Shown: piece by piece, positions 1 through 9,985 of the stretch | How positions within the stretch are numbered: the first letter of the stretch is position 1 | Layout of the letters: each line of letters begins with the position of its first letter | DNA from: Betaproteobacteria bacterium SG8_40 | GTDB lineage: Bacteria > Pseudomonadota > Gammaproteobacteria > Burkholderiales > Eutrophovitaceae | Direction of reading: 5' to 3' | Length of the DNA stretch: 21,571 nt | NCBI GenBank assembly: GCA_001304425.1 | Contig: LJTS01000015.1 | Location: forward strand, 1 to 21,571 | Translations under genes and position numbers: made by a program | Notes under the pieces: model-generated | Databases searched by the model: none | What the model was told of the DNA's origin: nothing | Seen by the model: the letters and a program-made list of their open reading frames with translations, nothing else

Positions 1-130
1 GAAACCATCGGGTCTGCACGCCGTAGACGAAGTCCGGCATCAACAGCAGGAACAGCACCCAGACAAAGTAGATTCCGGCGCTGATGATGCTGCACCACAT
101 GAAAAAAGCGGTAAGCGTTTCAATGTTCAT
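1..130 (-). CDS. DUF6868-like small membrane protein (3' end outside window)
   Basis: The reading frame starts at ATG 130-128 and runs off the left edge, so only about 43 residues are visible. They begin MNIETLTAFFMWCSIISAGI and continue with a hydrophobic stretch (about residues 8-33, rich in F, W, I, L and V) followed by MPDFVYGVQTRWF. This looks like the small DUF6868 membrane proteins, which start MNIETLTAFFMWCT and carry a Trp/Phe-rich helix. Function is unknown. A strong ribosome site (AGGAGGGG) lies a few bases upstream of the ATG, which fixes the start. The gene lies 41 bp downstream of the hydrolase on the same strand, so the two may be co-transcribed. The family call is from memory of the N-terminal pattern. 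Confidence 0.7.
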   Translation of the reverse strand, partial: MNIETLTAFFMWCSIISAGIYFVWVLFLLLMPDFVYGVQTRWF

Positions 131-171
131 GGTCCCCTCCTGCTCTTTCAATCGACTCCCGGCTACGGGTG

Positions 172-1035
172 TCACTCCGGCGTTTGTGTTGGCCCGAGGA
201 GATGATCCCGGGTCAACCGGGCGCGGCGCATCTGCACTTGAGCCGAGTGATCCATGTAAGGGTGAGCAAAGGCGGCATCGTCAATCGTTTCCGCGCCCAG
301 CGCGGCGGCCTGTTCCCTCAGTTCCCGCGTTTGCCCGGCAGAGAGAACCTGATCCCGTTTCCCGGTAATGACCAGCAGCTTCGTAGCGATACCTGGCGAC
401 AAATGCCTCACCGGGTCGATTCTGCCGGGACAGCCATATGTCGACATCCTGCTCGGACTGGAATCGATCACCGCGGCATCGAAATCAACGCCGGAGCCGA
501 TCACGTTCATCATGACCATGCCGCCCAGTGACACGCCATAGAGCAACTTGCGGTGGTACTTGCCGTTCAGGTCGGTAACGATTTCCCGATAATCCTCGAT
601 GATGGCATTGATCCTGCGCTTTCCCTCCGACAAGCCGTAGCCCCGATAATCGTAGATAAAGGCATCATAGCCATGGGCGCCATACACCGACAGTTCACGG
701 ACCATGCGATCGGCAATCATGGCGTTGCCCAGCGCCATCAACACGTAGCCTTCCGGTTTGACCGGTTTTCCGTTCCCATCGTGAGCCCGCACCTTGTAGC
801 CACTCAATGTCTTGCCATCGCCAGTCATGAAGCTGACCGCTTCGATGCCGGGATCGTTTGCCAGCCGGGTCGGATCAGCGCGCGGCGCCATCGCACTCCA
901 GAGCCAGAAAACCAGCGGTTCCTTGACTTTGCCGCAAATGGCGGATTCCCTGTCCACGGGCTTGCCCTCTTCAGCGGCAGCCTGAACGGTCATGACAGAC
1001 AGCGCGGTCAGTGAGAACAGAAGCATTCGGAACAT
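172..1035 (-). CDS. exported alpha/beta hydrolase
   Basis: Encodes 287 residues if started at ATG 1035 (MFRMLLFSLT). This gives a classical Sec signal peptide ending near AAAEEG (residues 1-22). An alternative ATG lies three codons further in. The open frame extends to 1206, but that extension has no signal-like sequence and was not used. The alpha/beta hydrolase core is visible: a YDYRGYGLSEG segment (residues 128-138), nucleophile elbow GVSLGG with Ser169, acid candidate Asp228 in TGKRDQ, and His258 or His263 in AHPYMDH as the base. The topology resembles BAAT/ABHD-like serine hydrolases, and the product is probably periplasmic. The substrate cannot be read from sequence. It precedes the DUF6868-like gene and is divergent from the lipoprotein gene. 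Confidence 0.8.
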   Translation of the reverse strand: MFRMLLFSLTALSVMTVQAAAEEGKPVDRESAICGKVKEPLVFWLWSAMAPRADPTRLANDPGIEAVSFMTGDGKTLSGYKVRAHDGNGKPVKPEGYVLMALGNAMIADRMVRELSVYGAHGYDAFIYDYRGYGLSEGKRRINAIIEDYREIVTDLNGKYHRKLLYGVSLGGMVMMNVIGSGVDFDAAVIDSSPSRMSTYGCPGRIDPVRHLSPGIATKLLVITGKRDQVLSAGQTRELREQAAALGAETIDDAAFAHPYMDHSAQVQMRRARLTRDHLLGPTQTPE

Positions 1036-1316
1036 TCGGGTTGATTGTCCTTGCTGGTGCGTCGACACGGCGTTCCTGCACTCTTTCCTCTCTGCCGGAG
1101 AAACCCCGCCGCGGCCCGCTTCGGATTTCGCCTCGCAAACCGGTTGCTTCGTTGAAAACGTGTTGGCTCCTTTCACAAGCACGCTTTTGCCAAACCCGCT
1201 CATCACGTGTGCCTGCCCGGTCCTCGATTGACGTTAGCCACTCGGCGCGCGAAAATTCCAAGATGATTGTTGCTTTGTACCCCATTATCGCAGGACGACT
1301 TTAAGGAGAAAGAGAG
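1036..1316. promoter_or_regulatory. divergent intergenic region between hydrolase and lipoprotein genes
   Basis: No convincing gene lies here. Open frames on both strands are short and lack family resemblance. The region should hold the promoters for the minus-strand hydrolase and the plus-strand lipoprotein. For the latter, TTGACG at 1228-1233 and GAAAAT at 1251-1256 are 17 bp apart and form a plausible sigma-70 pair (matching 5/6 and 4/6 of consensus). I found no clear counterpart on the minus strand. Confidence 0.35.
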
Positions 1317-1718
1317 ATGGTGTTTTCCCGCTACAGGATACTCGCAGTCGTGATGGCCACCGTTCTGGTGACCGCATGCGCACCGACCATGGTCCGCAAC
1401 GTAACCGATGCTCCCGTTGTCAGCAACAAGGCGTCCCTGACGCTTGACGATGTCCGCGTCGCGATCACGCGGGCCGGTACCGGCCTGGGATGGATCATGA
1501 TCGAAGAGCGACCGGGCTTGATCAAGGGTACGCTGAAGCTACGCAGTCATGAGGCAATCGTCGATGTAACCTACGACACGTCGGCCTACAGCATCCAGTA
1601 CGCTGACAGCACCAATCTCAATTACAACGAGAGCAAGGGCACTATTCACAAGAACTACAACGGCTGGATCCAGAACCTCGAGAACGCCATTGAACGAGAG
1701 CTGTCCGCACTGATGTAA
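1317..1718 (+). CDS. small outer-membrane-type lipoprotein, unknown function
   Basis: Encodes 133 residues. The N-terminus has basic residues (R5, R7), a hydrophobic stretch and a lipobox V18-T19-A20-C21. Signal peptidase II cleavage and lipidation at Cys21 are therefore expected. Ala at +2 argues for the outer membrane rather than inner-membrane retention. The mature part is a small alpha/beta domain ending in IHKNYNGWIQNLENAIEREL. That motif recurs in short proteobacterial lipoproteins of unknown role, according to my recollection. A good ribosome site (AAGGAG) precedes the ATG by about 9 bases. The gene stands alone on the plus strand, between divergent hydrolase and convergent pyrophosphatase genes. 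Confidence 0.8.
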   Translation: MVFSRYRILAVVMATVLVTACAPTMVRNVTDAPVVSNKASLTLDDVRVAITRAGTGLGWIMIEERPGLIKGTLKLRSHEAIVDVTYDTSAYSIQYADSTNLNYNESKGTIHKNYNGWIQNLENAIERELSALM

Positions 1719-1783
1719 TCGGGGCATCACCAGGCCCTTGCCTTGAAGAAAACCGGCAGTGCAGATTCCGGCTCGGACCGCTT

Positions 1784-2410
1784 TCAGCGCACGTCCGAGC
1801 CGAACTCGTCTTCGTAGTCGTCGATCGCCGCCTGGATCACCTTTTTCGCATGTTCAAAACCGTAAGCCGGCCCGATGGAAACCTTGCTTTCTTCACCCGG
1901 GACCAGCTTGTAGGTCATGAAGTAGTGGCGCATTCTTTCGATGAGCGCCTCCGGCAAGTCGATAATGTCGTCGACGGACGCCCAGAGCGGGTCGTTTTGC
2001 AGAACCGCGATGATCTTGTCGTCTGCCTCACCATGGTCGAGCATCGGCAATCCGCCGACAACGCGCGCATTGAGCAAGATTTCGGTTTTTGAAATGGGAC
2101 GTTCGCTAAGCACACAGATATCCAGCGGATCACCGTCTCCGCGAAGCGCCTCCTTCATCAACGCGCCAACCCTGTCCCCGCAGAAGGTCTTCGGGATAAA
2201 TCCGTAAAGCGTCGGATGCTGTGATGACGACCGTTGAGGCCTGTCAACCCGGAGATAACCGGTGGTCTTGTCTACCTCGTATTTGACCAGATCGAACGGA
2301 CAGATTTCGATGAACGCGTGGACGACCCGGGGTGGCTCAGGCCCCAGATCAAGGCCGTGCCAGGGATGCGGACGCCATCTGTAGAAAGGCTTCGGGAACG
2401 GTTTGTTCAT
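1784..2410 (-). CDS. ppa: inorganic pyrophosphatase, family I (soluble)
   Basis: Encodes 208 residues. It hydrolyses pyrophosphate to two phosphates in the cytoplasm, pulling biosynthetic reactions, including acyl-CoA and aminoacyl-tRNA formation, to completion. The family I signature is clear: GDGDPLDICV at residues 91-100 supplies the metal-binding acidic residues Asp92, Asp94 and Asp97. Substrate-binding residues are recognisable in VKYEVDK (Lys43, Glu45) and in LYGFIPKTFC (residues 68-77). A C-terminal KLVPGEESKV segment and GFEHAKKVI also fit the fold. The length is close to, slightly above, the usual 175-200. The start is ATG 2410, with AGGAAAG upstream. It is probably monocistronic and converges on the lipoprotein gene. 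Confidence 0.95.
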   Translation of the reverse strand: MNKPFPKPFYRWRPHPWHGLDLGPEPPRVVHAFIEICPFDLVKYEVDKTTGYLRVDRPQRSSSQHPTLYGFIPKTFCGDRVGALMKEALRGDGDPLDICVLSERPISKTEILLNARVVGGLPMLDHGEADDKIIAVLQNDPLWASVDDIIDLPEALIERMRHYFMTYKLVPGEESKVSIGPAYGFEHAKKVIQAAIDDYEDEFGSDVR

Positions 2411-2556
2411 ATCGGCATACTTTCCTGAAAATCGAATACGGTTTTACGTCGCGCCTCGGCGCTCGCCCTTCTCTTCCGGCGCTTACGCAGCTGATGGCGA
2501 ACCGTACACGTTGCCACCCTGTCCGCCGGAGACCGCTACGGGGCAAGGATGCCGGA

Positions 2557-2928
2557 TCATCGCCCGGCGCCGTTCCTGGTCATCTCCACGAGTGCAGCGA
2601 CCTCCTGTACCGACAGCTGTTTGAGTTCCCCGTACGCCGCGGCGGTGTACTGCCGCTCCCCCGTGCCCTTGCTCTGCAGCACGTAACCGTCGGAACGCGC
2701 CATGAACCGGAATACAAACGGATTCGCCGGGCTTCCCGGAGCCGACACGATCACGACGCTACGCCCGTCTTCACAACTGTAGACCAACCATTTCGTGTTT
2801 CCGTAGGTCTGCTCCACCGGGCCGACACTGCAGGTCAGGGGCAGCGCAGCGGTGCTGTCATCGCCGTGTGCGCAAACTGACGCAAACATTGCCAGACACA
2901 TCGCTGTGGTAATCAAGCCGGCTTTCAT
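2557..2928 (-). CDS. small secreted protein, unknown function
   Basis: Encodes 123 residues. The N-terminus is MKAGLITTAMCLAMFASVCA, a clean Sec signal peptide with likely cleavage after Ala20 (before HGDD). The mature part is about 100 residues. It has two cysteines about 20 residues apart (LTCSVG and YSCEDG) that could form a disulfide, and a beta-rich pattern (WLVYSCEDGRSVVIVSA, FVFRFMARSDGYVL). I do not recognise the family. GAGGG lies about 5 bases upstream of the ATG at 2928. It is most likely periplasmic. It lies downstream of the methyltransferase on the same strand, but 158 bp separate them, so an operon is uncertain. Confidence 0.65.
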   Translation of the reverse strand: MKAGLITTAMCLAMFASVCAHGDDSTAALPLTCSVGPVEQTYGNTKWLVYSCEDGRSVVIVSAPGSPANPFVFRFMARSDGYVLQSKGTGERQYTAAAYGELKQLSVQEVAALVEMTRNGAGR

Positions 2929-3086
2929 GCGTGCCCTCGCTTCACGTTGTCCCGATCATTCCCCGACATCAATCGCATGACGCAATCCTCGCTCCGCGCC
3001 ACTGCAGGGCAGAACGCCTGATGCCAAAAGCGCGACTGCGCATGATTGATGCACCCTCCTGCAACATCCGGCCCTGCCACCCGATT

Positions 3087-3815
3087 TCAATCAACCGGCC
3101 GCCTCTTGCACAAGATAAAGTAGTGGAATGAATTTGGCGAATGAAATCTCTTCTCCACGTTCAGCCCACAAGATTCGATATCCCTCAGAACCTTCCTGAG
3201 CGAAAAACCTTTTCGCCCGATTTCCCAGAAATGCACCGCCCACGGAAACTCCTGCATGTATTCTTCGCGGTAGCGTCGATTAGGAAGATTGCTGGGAACG
3301 TAGAAATCAAACTGCCTGATGTATCGTTTCTGCTGTCCGCTCTGGAGATTCAGTTTCAGGCTGAAGCCTTTGCACGAAAACGGCAGACTGATAAAGACAT
3401 AATTCTTCGACAGTGCACTCAAGGTTCCCAGATGCCTGGTGAAATCCTCGTAGGGAAAATGTTCCAGCACCTGGAACGCGCATGTGAGGTCATAACGCTG
3501 GCCAATCGTATCCGGGTCAAGCGAGCGGAAATCGGCCTTGATTGTCGGTTGGTGCGCATCCTCGAAATCCAGAGTGTCGTAGCGGTATCCGACATCCCGC
3601 AAGTTCCTTGCGGCATAACCTTCGCCATGCCCGACTTCAAGAATGGTCTTGACGCCACTCAAGGACTTTATGGTCTGCATCTGCAGCAAATACGAATCGG
3701 CGTGCGCAGGTGAAAGAAATTTTCCCTTGTTGATCGTCTTACCGCTCGCCATCTGATCCAGTGCGACCGGAGCGTGCGGCTCATCGAACATCTTTATCGA
3801 ACGGTCATAGGACAT
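3087..3815 (-). CDS. class I SAM-dependent methyltransferase
   Basis: Encodes 242 residues. The Rossmann methyltransferase core is visible. Motif I is ILEVGHGEG (58-66), binding SAM. An acidic residue ends strand 2 (YDTLDFED, about 80-86). Motif IV-like FQVLEHFPYED (about 114-124) follows, then FISLPFSCKGFSL. The C-terminal part, with FPWAVHFWEIGRKGFSL, resembles methyltransferases linked to surface polysaccharide or secondary metabolites, but the substrate is not deducible. The coding DNA is visibly more A+T-rich than its neighbours, and the gene stands alone, which suggests separate acquisition. The ribosome site before ATG 3815 is weak. Confidence 0.8.
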   Translation of the reverse strand: MSYDRSIKMFDEPHAPVALDQMASGKTINKGKFLSPAHADSYLLQMQTIKSLSGVKTILEVGHGEGYAARNLRDVGYRYDTLDFEDAHQPTIKADFRSLDPDTIGQRYDLTCAFQVLEHFPYEDFTRHLGTLSALSKNYVFISLPFSCKGFSLKLNLQSGQQKRYIRQFDFYVPSNLPNRRYREEYMQEFPWAVHFWEIGRKGFSLRKVLRDIESCGLNVEKRFHSPNSFHYFILCKRRPVD

Positions 3816-4131
3816 TGTCAGTCTCTACAGAAAAGACACTGCACCGTGCACCTCGTAATTCCTTCCGATAACCAATCGTATCCTCACGACACGACCCGCC
3901 CATTTGGTGCCCGGCTGAAGACAGCTTAGCCGACAGTTTCTCACACATGCTCCCCGTCGCGAGGCGGTCGGCGGCGCTTTTCCGCGGCCGTAGCGGTTAT
4001 CTTGCCTTCCCCGTTGTACGGCACCCGGTCGCGCAACTGGATGGCACGCTGACTAACACGGCCTGAACATGACTGGCGGATTGCGGCAGATGGGCCTGGG
4101 GGCATCGGCGAAGCGTCCATTGGGCGCAATT
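3816..4131. other. 316-bp gap without a convincing gene
   Basis: This gap lies between the methyltransferase and the VOC-family gene. It contains one minus-strand open frame of 64 codons (3941-4135) whose ATG overlaps the VOC stop as ATGA. Its product is proline- and arginine-rich, has no recognisable domain and reads like out-of-frame G+C-rich DNA. I cannot support it as a gene, though the ATGA coupling keeps it possible (roughly 0.2). I see no terminator with a T-run. Confidence 0.4.
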
Positions 4132-4569
4132 TCATTCATCAACGCGCGTGGCTCCGAGATACTCCTGCGCCATCTCCTCGGTGAGAATCTCCAGCATCAC
4201 GCGGTTTTCTATCCAGAATTCAATGACACGAAAAGAACCGCGGGACAGTTCGATGGCCCGCCATCCCTCCCGCTCGGCGATGGCTTCGATTTCGGCTTTG
4301 CTTCGGCGAACGGAAACCGCGGCATGCGTGGCCGTAAATCCCGAAACGCCGTCGTTGTGCCTGAACCTTGCCTGACCGGATCCCGCATCGGGGAGCAATT
4401 CGGTACCAAGGGGAAAAACCTCGATGGCCGTTCCATGCTCATCGGCCGCCCAGGCAATATAGGAATCCTTGTAGGGCCCGAACTCGGTCAGCTTGCCGCC
4501 GAGAACCTCGCACAGGACCTGGGCAACATGGCGTGGATTTTCAACCGGAATCGAAAGATGATGGATCAT
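4132..4569 (-). CDS. VOC (glyoxalase/dioxygenase-fold) family protein
   Basis: Encodes 145 residues from ATG 4569. That start is chosen over the in-frame ATG at 4611 because CGGAGAGAG sits 6 bases upstream and MIHHLSIPVENP is a standard VOC N-terminus. Two beta-alpha-beta-beta-beta modules can be traced. The four canonical metal-ligand positions appear to be His4 (HHLSIPV), Glu50 (AIEVFP), His82 (HAAVSV) and Glu127 (VMLEILTEE), the H-E-H-E pattern of metal-dependent VOC enzymes. The reaction cannot be assigned; glyoxalase, epimerase or dioxygenase activity are all possible. It lies 84 bp downstream of the acyl-CoA dehydrogenase gene on the same strand. A methylmalonyl-CoA epimerase-like or accessory role is conceivable but unproven. 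Confidence 0.78.
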   Translation of the reverse strand: MIHHLSIPVENPRHVAQVLCEVLGGKLTEFGPYKDSYIAWAADEHGTAIEVFPLGTELLPDAGSGQARFRHNDGVSGFTATHAAVSVRRSKAEIEAIAEREGWRAIELSRGSFRVIEFWIENRVMLEILTEEMAQEYLGATRVDE

Positions 4570-4653
4570 TACTCTCTCCGAACGTGGTTGCCCACTTTCA
4601 GTGGCAATCAATTACCAACACTTGTCTTTGGCAGCCACGCGCATTGCGGTCAG

Positions 4654-6462
4654 TCAGAACCATTTGTCCTGCATTTCCAGACAGGTCAGGTCGCGATTGT
4701 GCAGCAGGTCGAACCAGTGCTCCGTCCTGGGCAGTTCCCAGCGGAAAAAATAGGTGCAGGCCTGCAGCTTGCCCTGGTAGAAATCGCGATCTTCCGGAGT
4801 CTCCGGGCCAAGGTGCTTCACCGCAACCATCGCCTGGCGTAGCCATACCCAGGCAATCACGGTGTGTCCGACGAGATTGAGATAGACCGACGAGTTGGCC
4901 AGCGCCAGTTCGCTTTCGCCGCGGTCAATCACGCACAACAGGTCGCGCGTGATTTCCATGATGCGGTCGAGCGCCTCGAGCAGGGACTTTCCGCAACTCT
5001 GCAACTCTTCAGAGTGGCATTTCGATGCTTCTCGCACGGTGGCATGGACTTCGCGCGCCAGCAACTGGATCGCCGCGCCGTCCTGCATGCCCGCCTTGCG
5101 CCCGAGCAGATCGATTCCCTGGATGCCGTTGGTGCCTTCATGTATCGGGTTCAACCGGTTGTCCCGGTAGAACTGTTCCACCGGAAACTCACGCGTGTAG
5201 CCATAACCGCCGTGCACCTGTATCGCGAGACTGTTGGCTTCGAGACAGAATTCCGACGGCCATGCCTTGGCAATCGGGGTGAGCATTTCCAGCAACAGGC
5301 GCGCATCGGTGCGCGCGTTCTCGTCCGGGTTGTGCTGCTGGTCGTCCACCAGCCGCGCGCACATCAGGCACAAGGCGAGCGCGCCTTCGGCTGCCACTTT
5401 CTGCGCCAGCAGCATGCGCCGCACATCCGCGTGATCGACGAGCGGCACCTGACCCTGCGCCGGGTCCTTTGCCCCGGGCAGCCGGCCCTGGGTACGGTCG
5501 CGCGCATAGCCGAGCGCATGGAGGTAACCCGTGTAACCCAGCACGGCGGCGCCCATGCCGACGCCGATACGCGCTTCGTTCATCATGTGGAACATGCACG
5601 CAAGGCCGCGGTTGGGCTCACCGATCAGTTCGGCCCAGGCGCCCTCGCCCTCACCGAAATTCAGCACACAGTTGGTGGTGCCGCGAAATCCCATTTTGTG
5701 GTTCAGCCCGGCGAGCGCGACTTCGTTACGCGCGCCGGGGCTGCCGTCTTCATTGACACGAAATTTGGGCACGATGAACAACGAAATCCCTTTTACCCCC
5801 GGCGGCGCACCCTCGATGCGCGCCAGCACCAGGTGAATGATGTTTTCCGACAGTTCGTGATCACCGCCGGAAATCCACATCTTGCTGCCGCGCAATCGGT
5901 AACTGCCGTCCGCTTGCGCCACCGCGCTACAGCGAATGTCGGCGAGTGACGATCCGGCCTGTGTTTCCGACAGGCACATGGTTCCGAAAAATCGCCCCGA
6001 CCGCAGTCCCGGCAAATAGCGGTCTTTCTGCCCGGCAGTGCCGAAAGTCTGGATCAGGTTGCCGTTGGCGATGGTGAGAAACGGATAGGCCGCCGTTGAC
6101 ACGTTGGCCGCGTTGAACCACGCGAGACAGGCTTGCGCAACGGTCCACGGCAATTGCATGCCGTTCTCCCCGAAGTCCTGCGTCGCGGAAAGAAAACCGG
6201 CGTCATTGAATTCGCGCAGCGCTTCGGCCACTTCCGGAATCATGCTCACGCGCTTGCCGTCGAACGTCGGCTCGTTGAGATCGGCTTTTCGATTGTGAGG
6301 CGCGAACTTGTCGGTGGCGATCTTTGACGCGGTTTCGAGGGCGGCATCGAACGTCTCGCGCCCGTGCTCGGCAAAACGCGGCCAGTTGGTCAGCGATTCG
6401 ACATCGAGCAGTTCATAGAGAATGAATTCGATATCGCGGGAGTTGAGGATTCTGGAATGCAT
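4654..6462 (-). CDS. acyl-CoA dehydrogenase, large DmdC-like subfamily
   Basis: Encodes 602 residues from ATG 6462; the upstream in-frame ATG at 6510 is rejected because it lies in repeat DNA. This flavoprotein forms the alpha-beta double bond of an acyl-CoA and passes electrons to ETF. The FAD/substrate segment TMCLSETQAGSSLADI (161-176) and KMWISGGDHEL (194-204) are present. The C-terminal helical domain carries VHGGYGYTREFPVEQFYRD and NPIHEGTNGIQGIDLLGRK, with Glu442 at the catalytic-base position. About 140 residues follow, matching the extra C-terminal domain of the roughly 600-residue class that includes 3-methylmercaptopropionyl-CoA dehydrogenase (DmdC). The substrate is uncertain, and medium or long acyl-CoA is at least as likely as methylmercaptopropionyl-CoA. 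It follows the thiolase gene by 202 bp. Confidence 0.93.
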   Translation of the reverse strand: MHSRILNSRDIEFILYELLDVESLTNWPRFAEHGRETFDAALETASKIATDKFAPHNRKADLNEPTFDGKRVSMIPEVAEALREFNDAGFLSATQDFGENGMQLPWTVAQACLAWFNAANVSTAAYPFLTIANGNLIQTFGTAGQKDRYLPGLRSGRFFGTMCLSETQAGSSLADIRCSAVAQADGSYRLRGSKMWISGGDHELSENIIHLVLARIEGAPPGVKGISLFIVPKFRVNEDGSPGARNEVALAGLNHKMGFRGTTNCVLNFGEGEGAWAELIGEPNRGLACMFHMMNEARIGVGMGAAVLGYTGYLHALGYARDRTQGRLPGAKDPAQGQVPLVDHADVRRMLLAQKVAAEGALALCLMCARLVDDQQHNPDENARTDARLLLEMLTPIAKAWPSEFCLEANSLAIQVHGGYGYTREFPVEQFYRDNRLNPIHEGTNGIQGIDLLGRKAGMQDGAAIQLLAREVHATVREASKCHSEELQSCGKSLLEALDRIMEITRDLLCVIDRGESELALANSSVYLNLVGHTVIAWVWLRQAMVAVKHLGPETPEDRDFYQGKLQACTYFFRWELPRTEHWFDLLHNRDLTCLEMQDKWF

Positions 6463-6513
6463 AACGATCAGTGGGAGATAGTGTGCCAGTTGCCAACGGC
6501 CAAAGAGCAATTA

Positions 6514-6600
6514 ACCACCAAGCTCACCAAGACCACCAAGACCACCAAGAACGCGACTGATCGATCAGGAATACTTGGTGCTCTTGGTGTGCTTGGTGGT
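6514..6600. repeat. CACCAAG inverted repeat forming a large hairpin
   Basis: The left arm (6514-6549) is a run of ACCACCAAG/CTCACCAAG-type 9-mers. The right arm (6574-6600) is built of CTTGGTG units in reverse complement. The 27-nt arms 6514-6540 and 6574-6600 pair at 25 of 27 positions. The loop contains a perfect 12-bp palindrome CTGATCGATCAG (6557-6568). It lies between the thiolase stop and the acyl-CoA dehydrogenase start. Similar CACCAAG intergenic repeats occur in various bacterial genomes, from memory. The function is unknown; it may act as a transcription attenuator, an mRNA stabiliser or a mobile palindrome. Confidence 0.85.
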
Positions 6601-6664
6601 CGTCATCCATTCGTCGTGCTCCGCGCCTGAATGCTCGCTGTGCGATACGCCCGGGTCAGCGCAA

Positions 6665-7843
6665 TCAAACCACTTCAAACAGACCCGCCGCCCCCATGCC
6701 GCCGCCGATGCACATCGTCACGACGACGTGTTTGGCGCCGCGACGCTTTCCTTCAATCAGCGCGTGGCCGACCAGACGGCTGCCGCTCACGCCATACGGG
6801 TGACCGAGTGCGATGGCGCCACCGTTCACGTTCAGCTTGTCGTTCGGAATGCCGAGTTTGTCGCGGCAGTAGATTACCTGCACGGCAAAGGCCTCGTTCA
6901 GTTCCCAAAGGTCGATGTCTTCGACCTTCATGCCGGCGCGCTTGAGCAGTTTCGGCACGGCATACACGGGCCCGATACCCATTTCGTCAGGTTCCAGTCC
7001 CGCCACCGCGAAGCCGCGGAACACGCCCATGGGCGTAAGGCCCTTGCTCGCCGCCATCTTGTCGCTCATCACGACCTGCGCCGATGCGCCGTCGGAGAAC
7101 TGGCTGGCATTGCCGGCGGCAATCACGCCGCCCTCGATCGCCGGCTTGATCTGCGATACGCCTTCGTAGTTGGTGCCGGGGCGGATGCCCTCGTCGGCTG
7201 AGGCCGTGACTTCCTTGATGCTTTCCTGGCCGGTGTCCTTGTCGACGATTTTCATCTTGGTCGTGATCGGCACGATCTCGTCGTCGAACCTTCCCTCGGC
7301 ACGCGCTTTTTCCGCCTTGTTCTGGCTGTCCACGCCGTAGCGGTCCTGCACCTCGCGCGCGATGTTGTAGCGCTTGGCGACATTTTCCGCGGTCGCCAGC
7401 ATCGGCCAGTAGATTTCCGGCTTGTGACGATGCAGCCATTCGTCTTCCGCCATGTGCTTGTTCGCTTCATTCTGCACGCAGGAGATCGATTCGACGCCAC
7501 CGGCAACGTAAATGCCGTCCTCGCCAGCCAGTACCCGTTGCGCGGCGAGCGCCACGGTCTGCAGCCCGGAGGAGCAGAACCGGTTCACCGTCATGCCGGA
7601 AACCGTGACGGGCATGCCGGCGCGCAGGGCGATCTGCCGGGCAATGTTGCCGCCGGTTGCGCCTTCGGGCGTTGCGCACCCCATGATGACGTCTTCGATC
7701 TCGCCCGGATCGAGCTTTGCACGTTCGACTGCCGCGGCGGCAGCGTGCGCGCCCAGCTTCGCCCCATGCGTCATGTTCAGGGCGCCGCGCCAGCTCTTGC
7801 ACAGCGGCGTGCGAGCGGTTGAAACGATTACAGCATCAGCCAT
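6665..7843 (-). CDS. fadA: acetyl-CoA C-acyltransferase (thiolase)
   Basis: Encodes 392 residues, the standard thiolase length. It carries out the last step of beta-oxidation, cleaving 3-ketoacyl-CoA with CoA. All catalytic elements are present: nucleophile Cys90 in VNRFCSSGLQ, His348 in ALGHPYGVSGSR, and the second Cys378 in CIGGGMGAA. The start ATG 7843 has GGAG about 8 bases upstream. It sits 39 bp downstream of the fadB-type gene, in the same order as in a fadBA operon. The name fadA rests on this context; a biosynthetic acetyl-CoA acetyltransferase would have a similar motif set, but the pairing with the hydratase/dehydrogenase favours degradation. Confidence 0.93.
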   Translation of the reverse strand: MADAVIVSTARTPLCKSWRGALNMTHGAKLGAHAAAAAVERAKLDPGEIEDVIMGCATPEGATGGNIARQIALRAGMPVTVSGMTVNRFCSSGLQTVALAAQRVLAGEDGIYVAGGVESISCVQNEANKHMAEDEWLHRHKPEIYWPMLATAENVAKRYNIAREVQDRYGVDSQNKAEKARAEGRFDDEIVPITTKMKIVDKDTGQESIKEVTASADEGIRPGTNYEGVSQIKPAIEGGVIAAGNASQFSDGASAQVVMSDKMAASKGLTPMGVFRGFAVAGLEPDEMGIGPVYAVPKLLKRAGMKVEDIDLWELNEAFAVQVIYCRDKLGIPNDKLNVNGGAIALGHPYGVSGSRLVGHALIEGKRRGAKHVVVTMCIGGGMGAAGLFEVV

Positions 7844-7882
7844 TGCTTATTCTCCAGTCTTGTTCAGTTCCAGCTTCCACCA

Positions 7883-9985
<2,103 letters not shown>

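Noticed and set aside
1036..1206. N-terminal extension of the alpha/beta hydrolase
   Set aside because: Starting at 1035 gives a proper signal peptide directly at the N-terminus; the extension would bury it behind 57 polar residues.
3941..4135. 64-codon minus-strand frame overlapping the VOC stop as ATGA
   Set aside because: The overlap is suggestive of coupling, but the Pro/Arg-rich product has no recognisable feature. It is noted under the intergenic entry only.
4864..5949. 361-codon plus-strand open frame opposite the acyl-CoA dehydrogenase
   Set aside because: Antisense shadow. The minus-strand protein has all acyl-CoA dehydrogenase motifs, while this one has none.
6514..6550. CACCAAG tandem units considered as a CRISPR array
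   Set aside because: Units are only about 9 nt with no spacers, and the other arm is inverted. This is a palindromic repeat, not an array.
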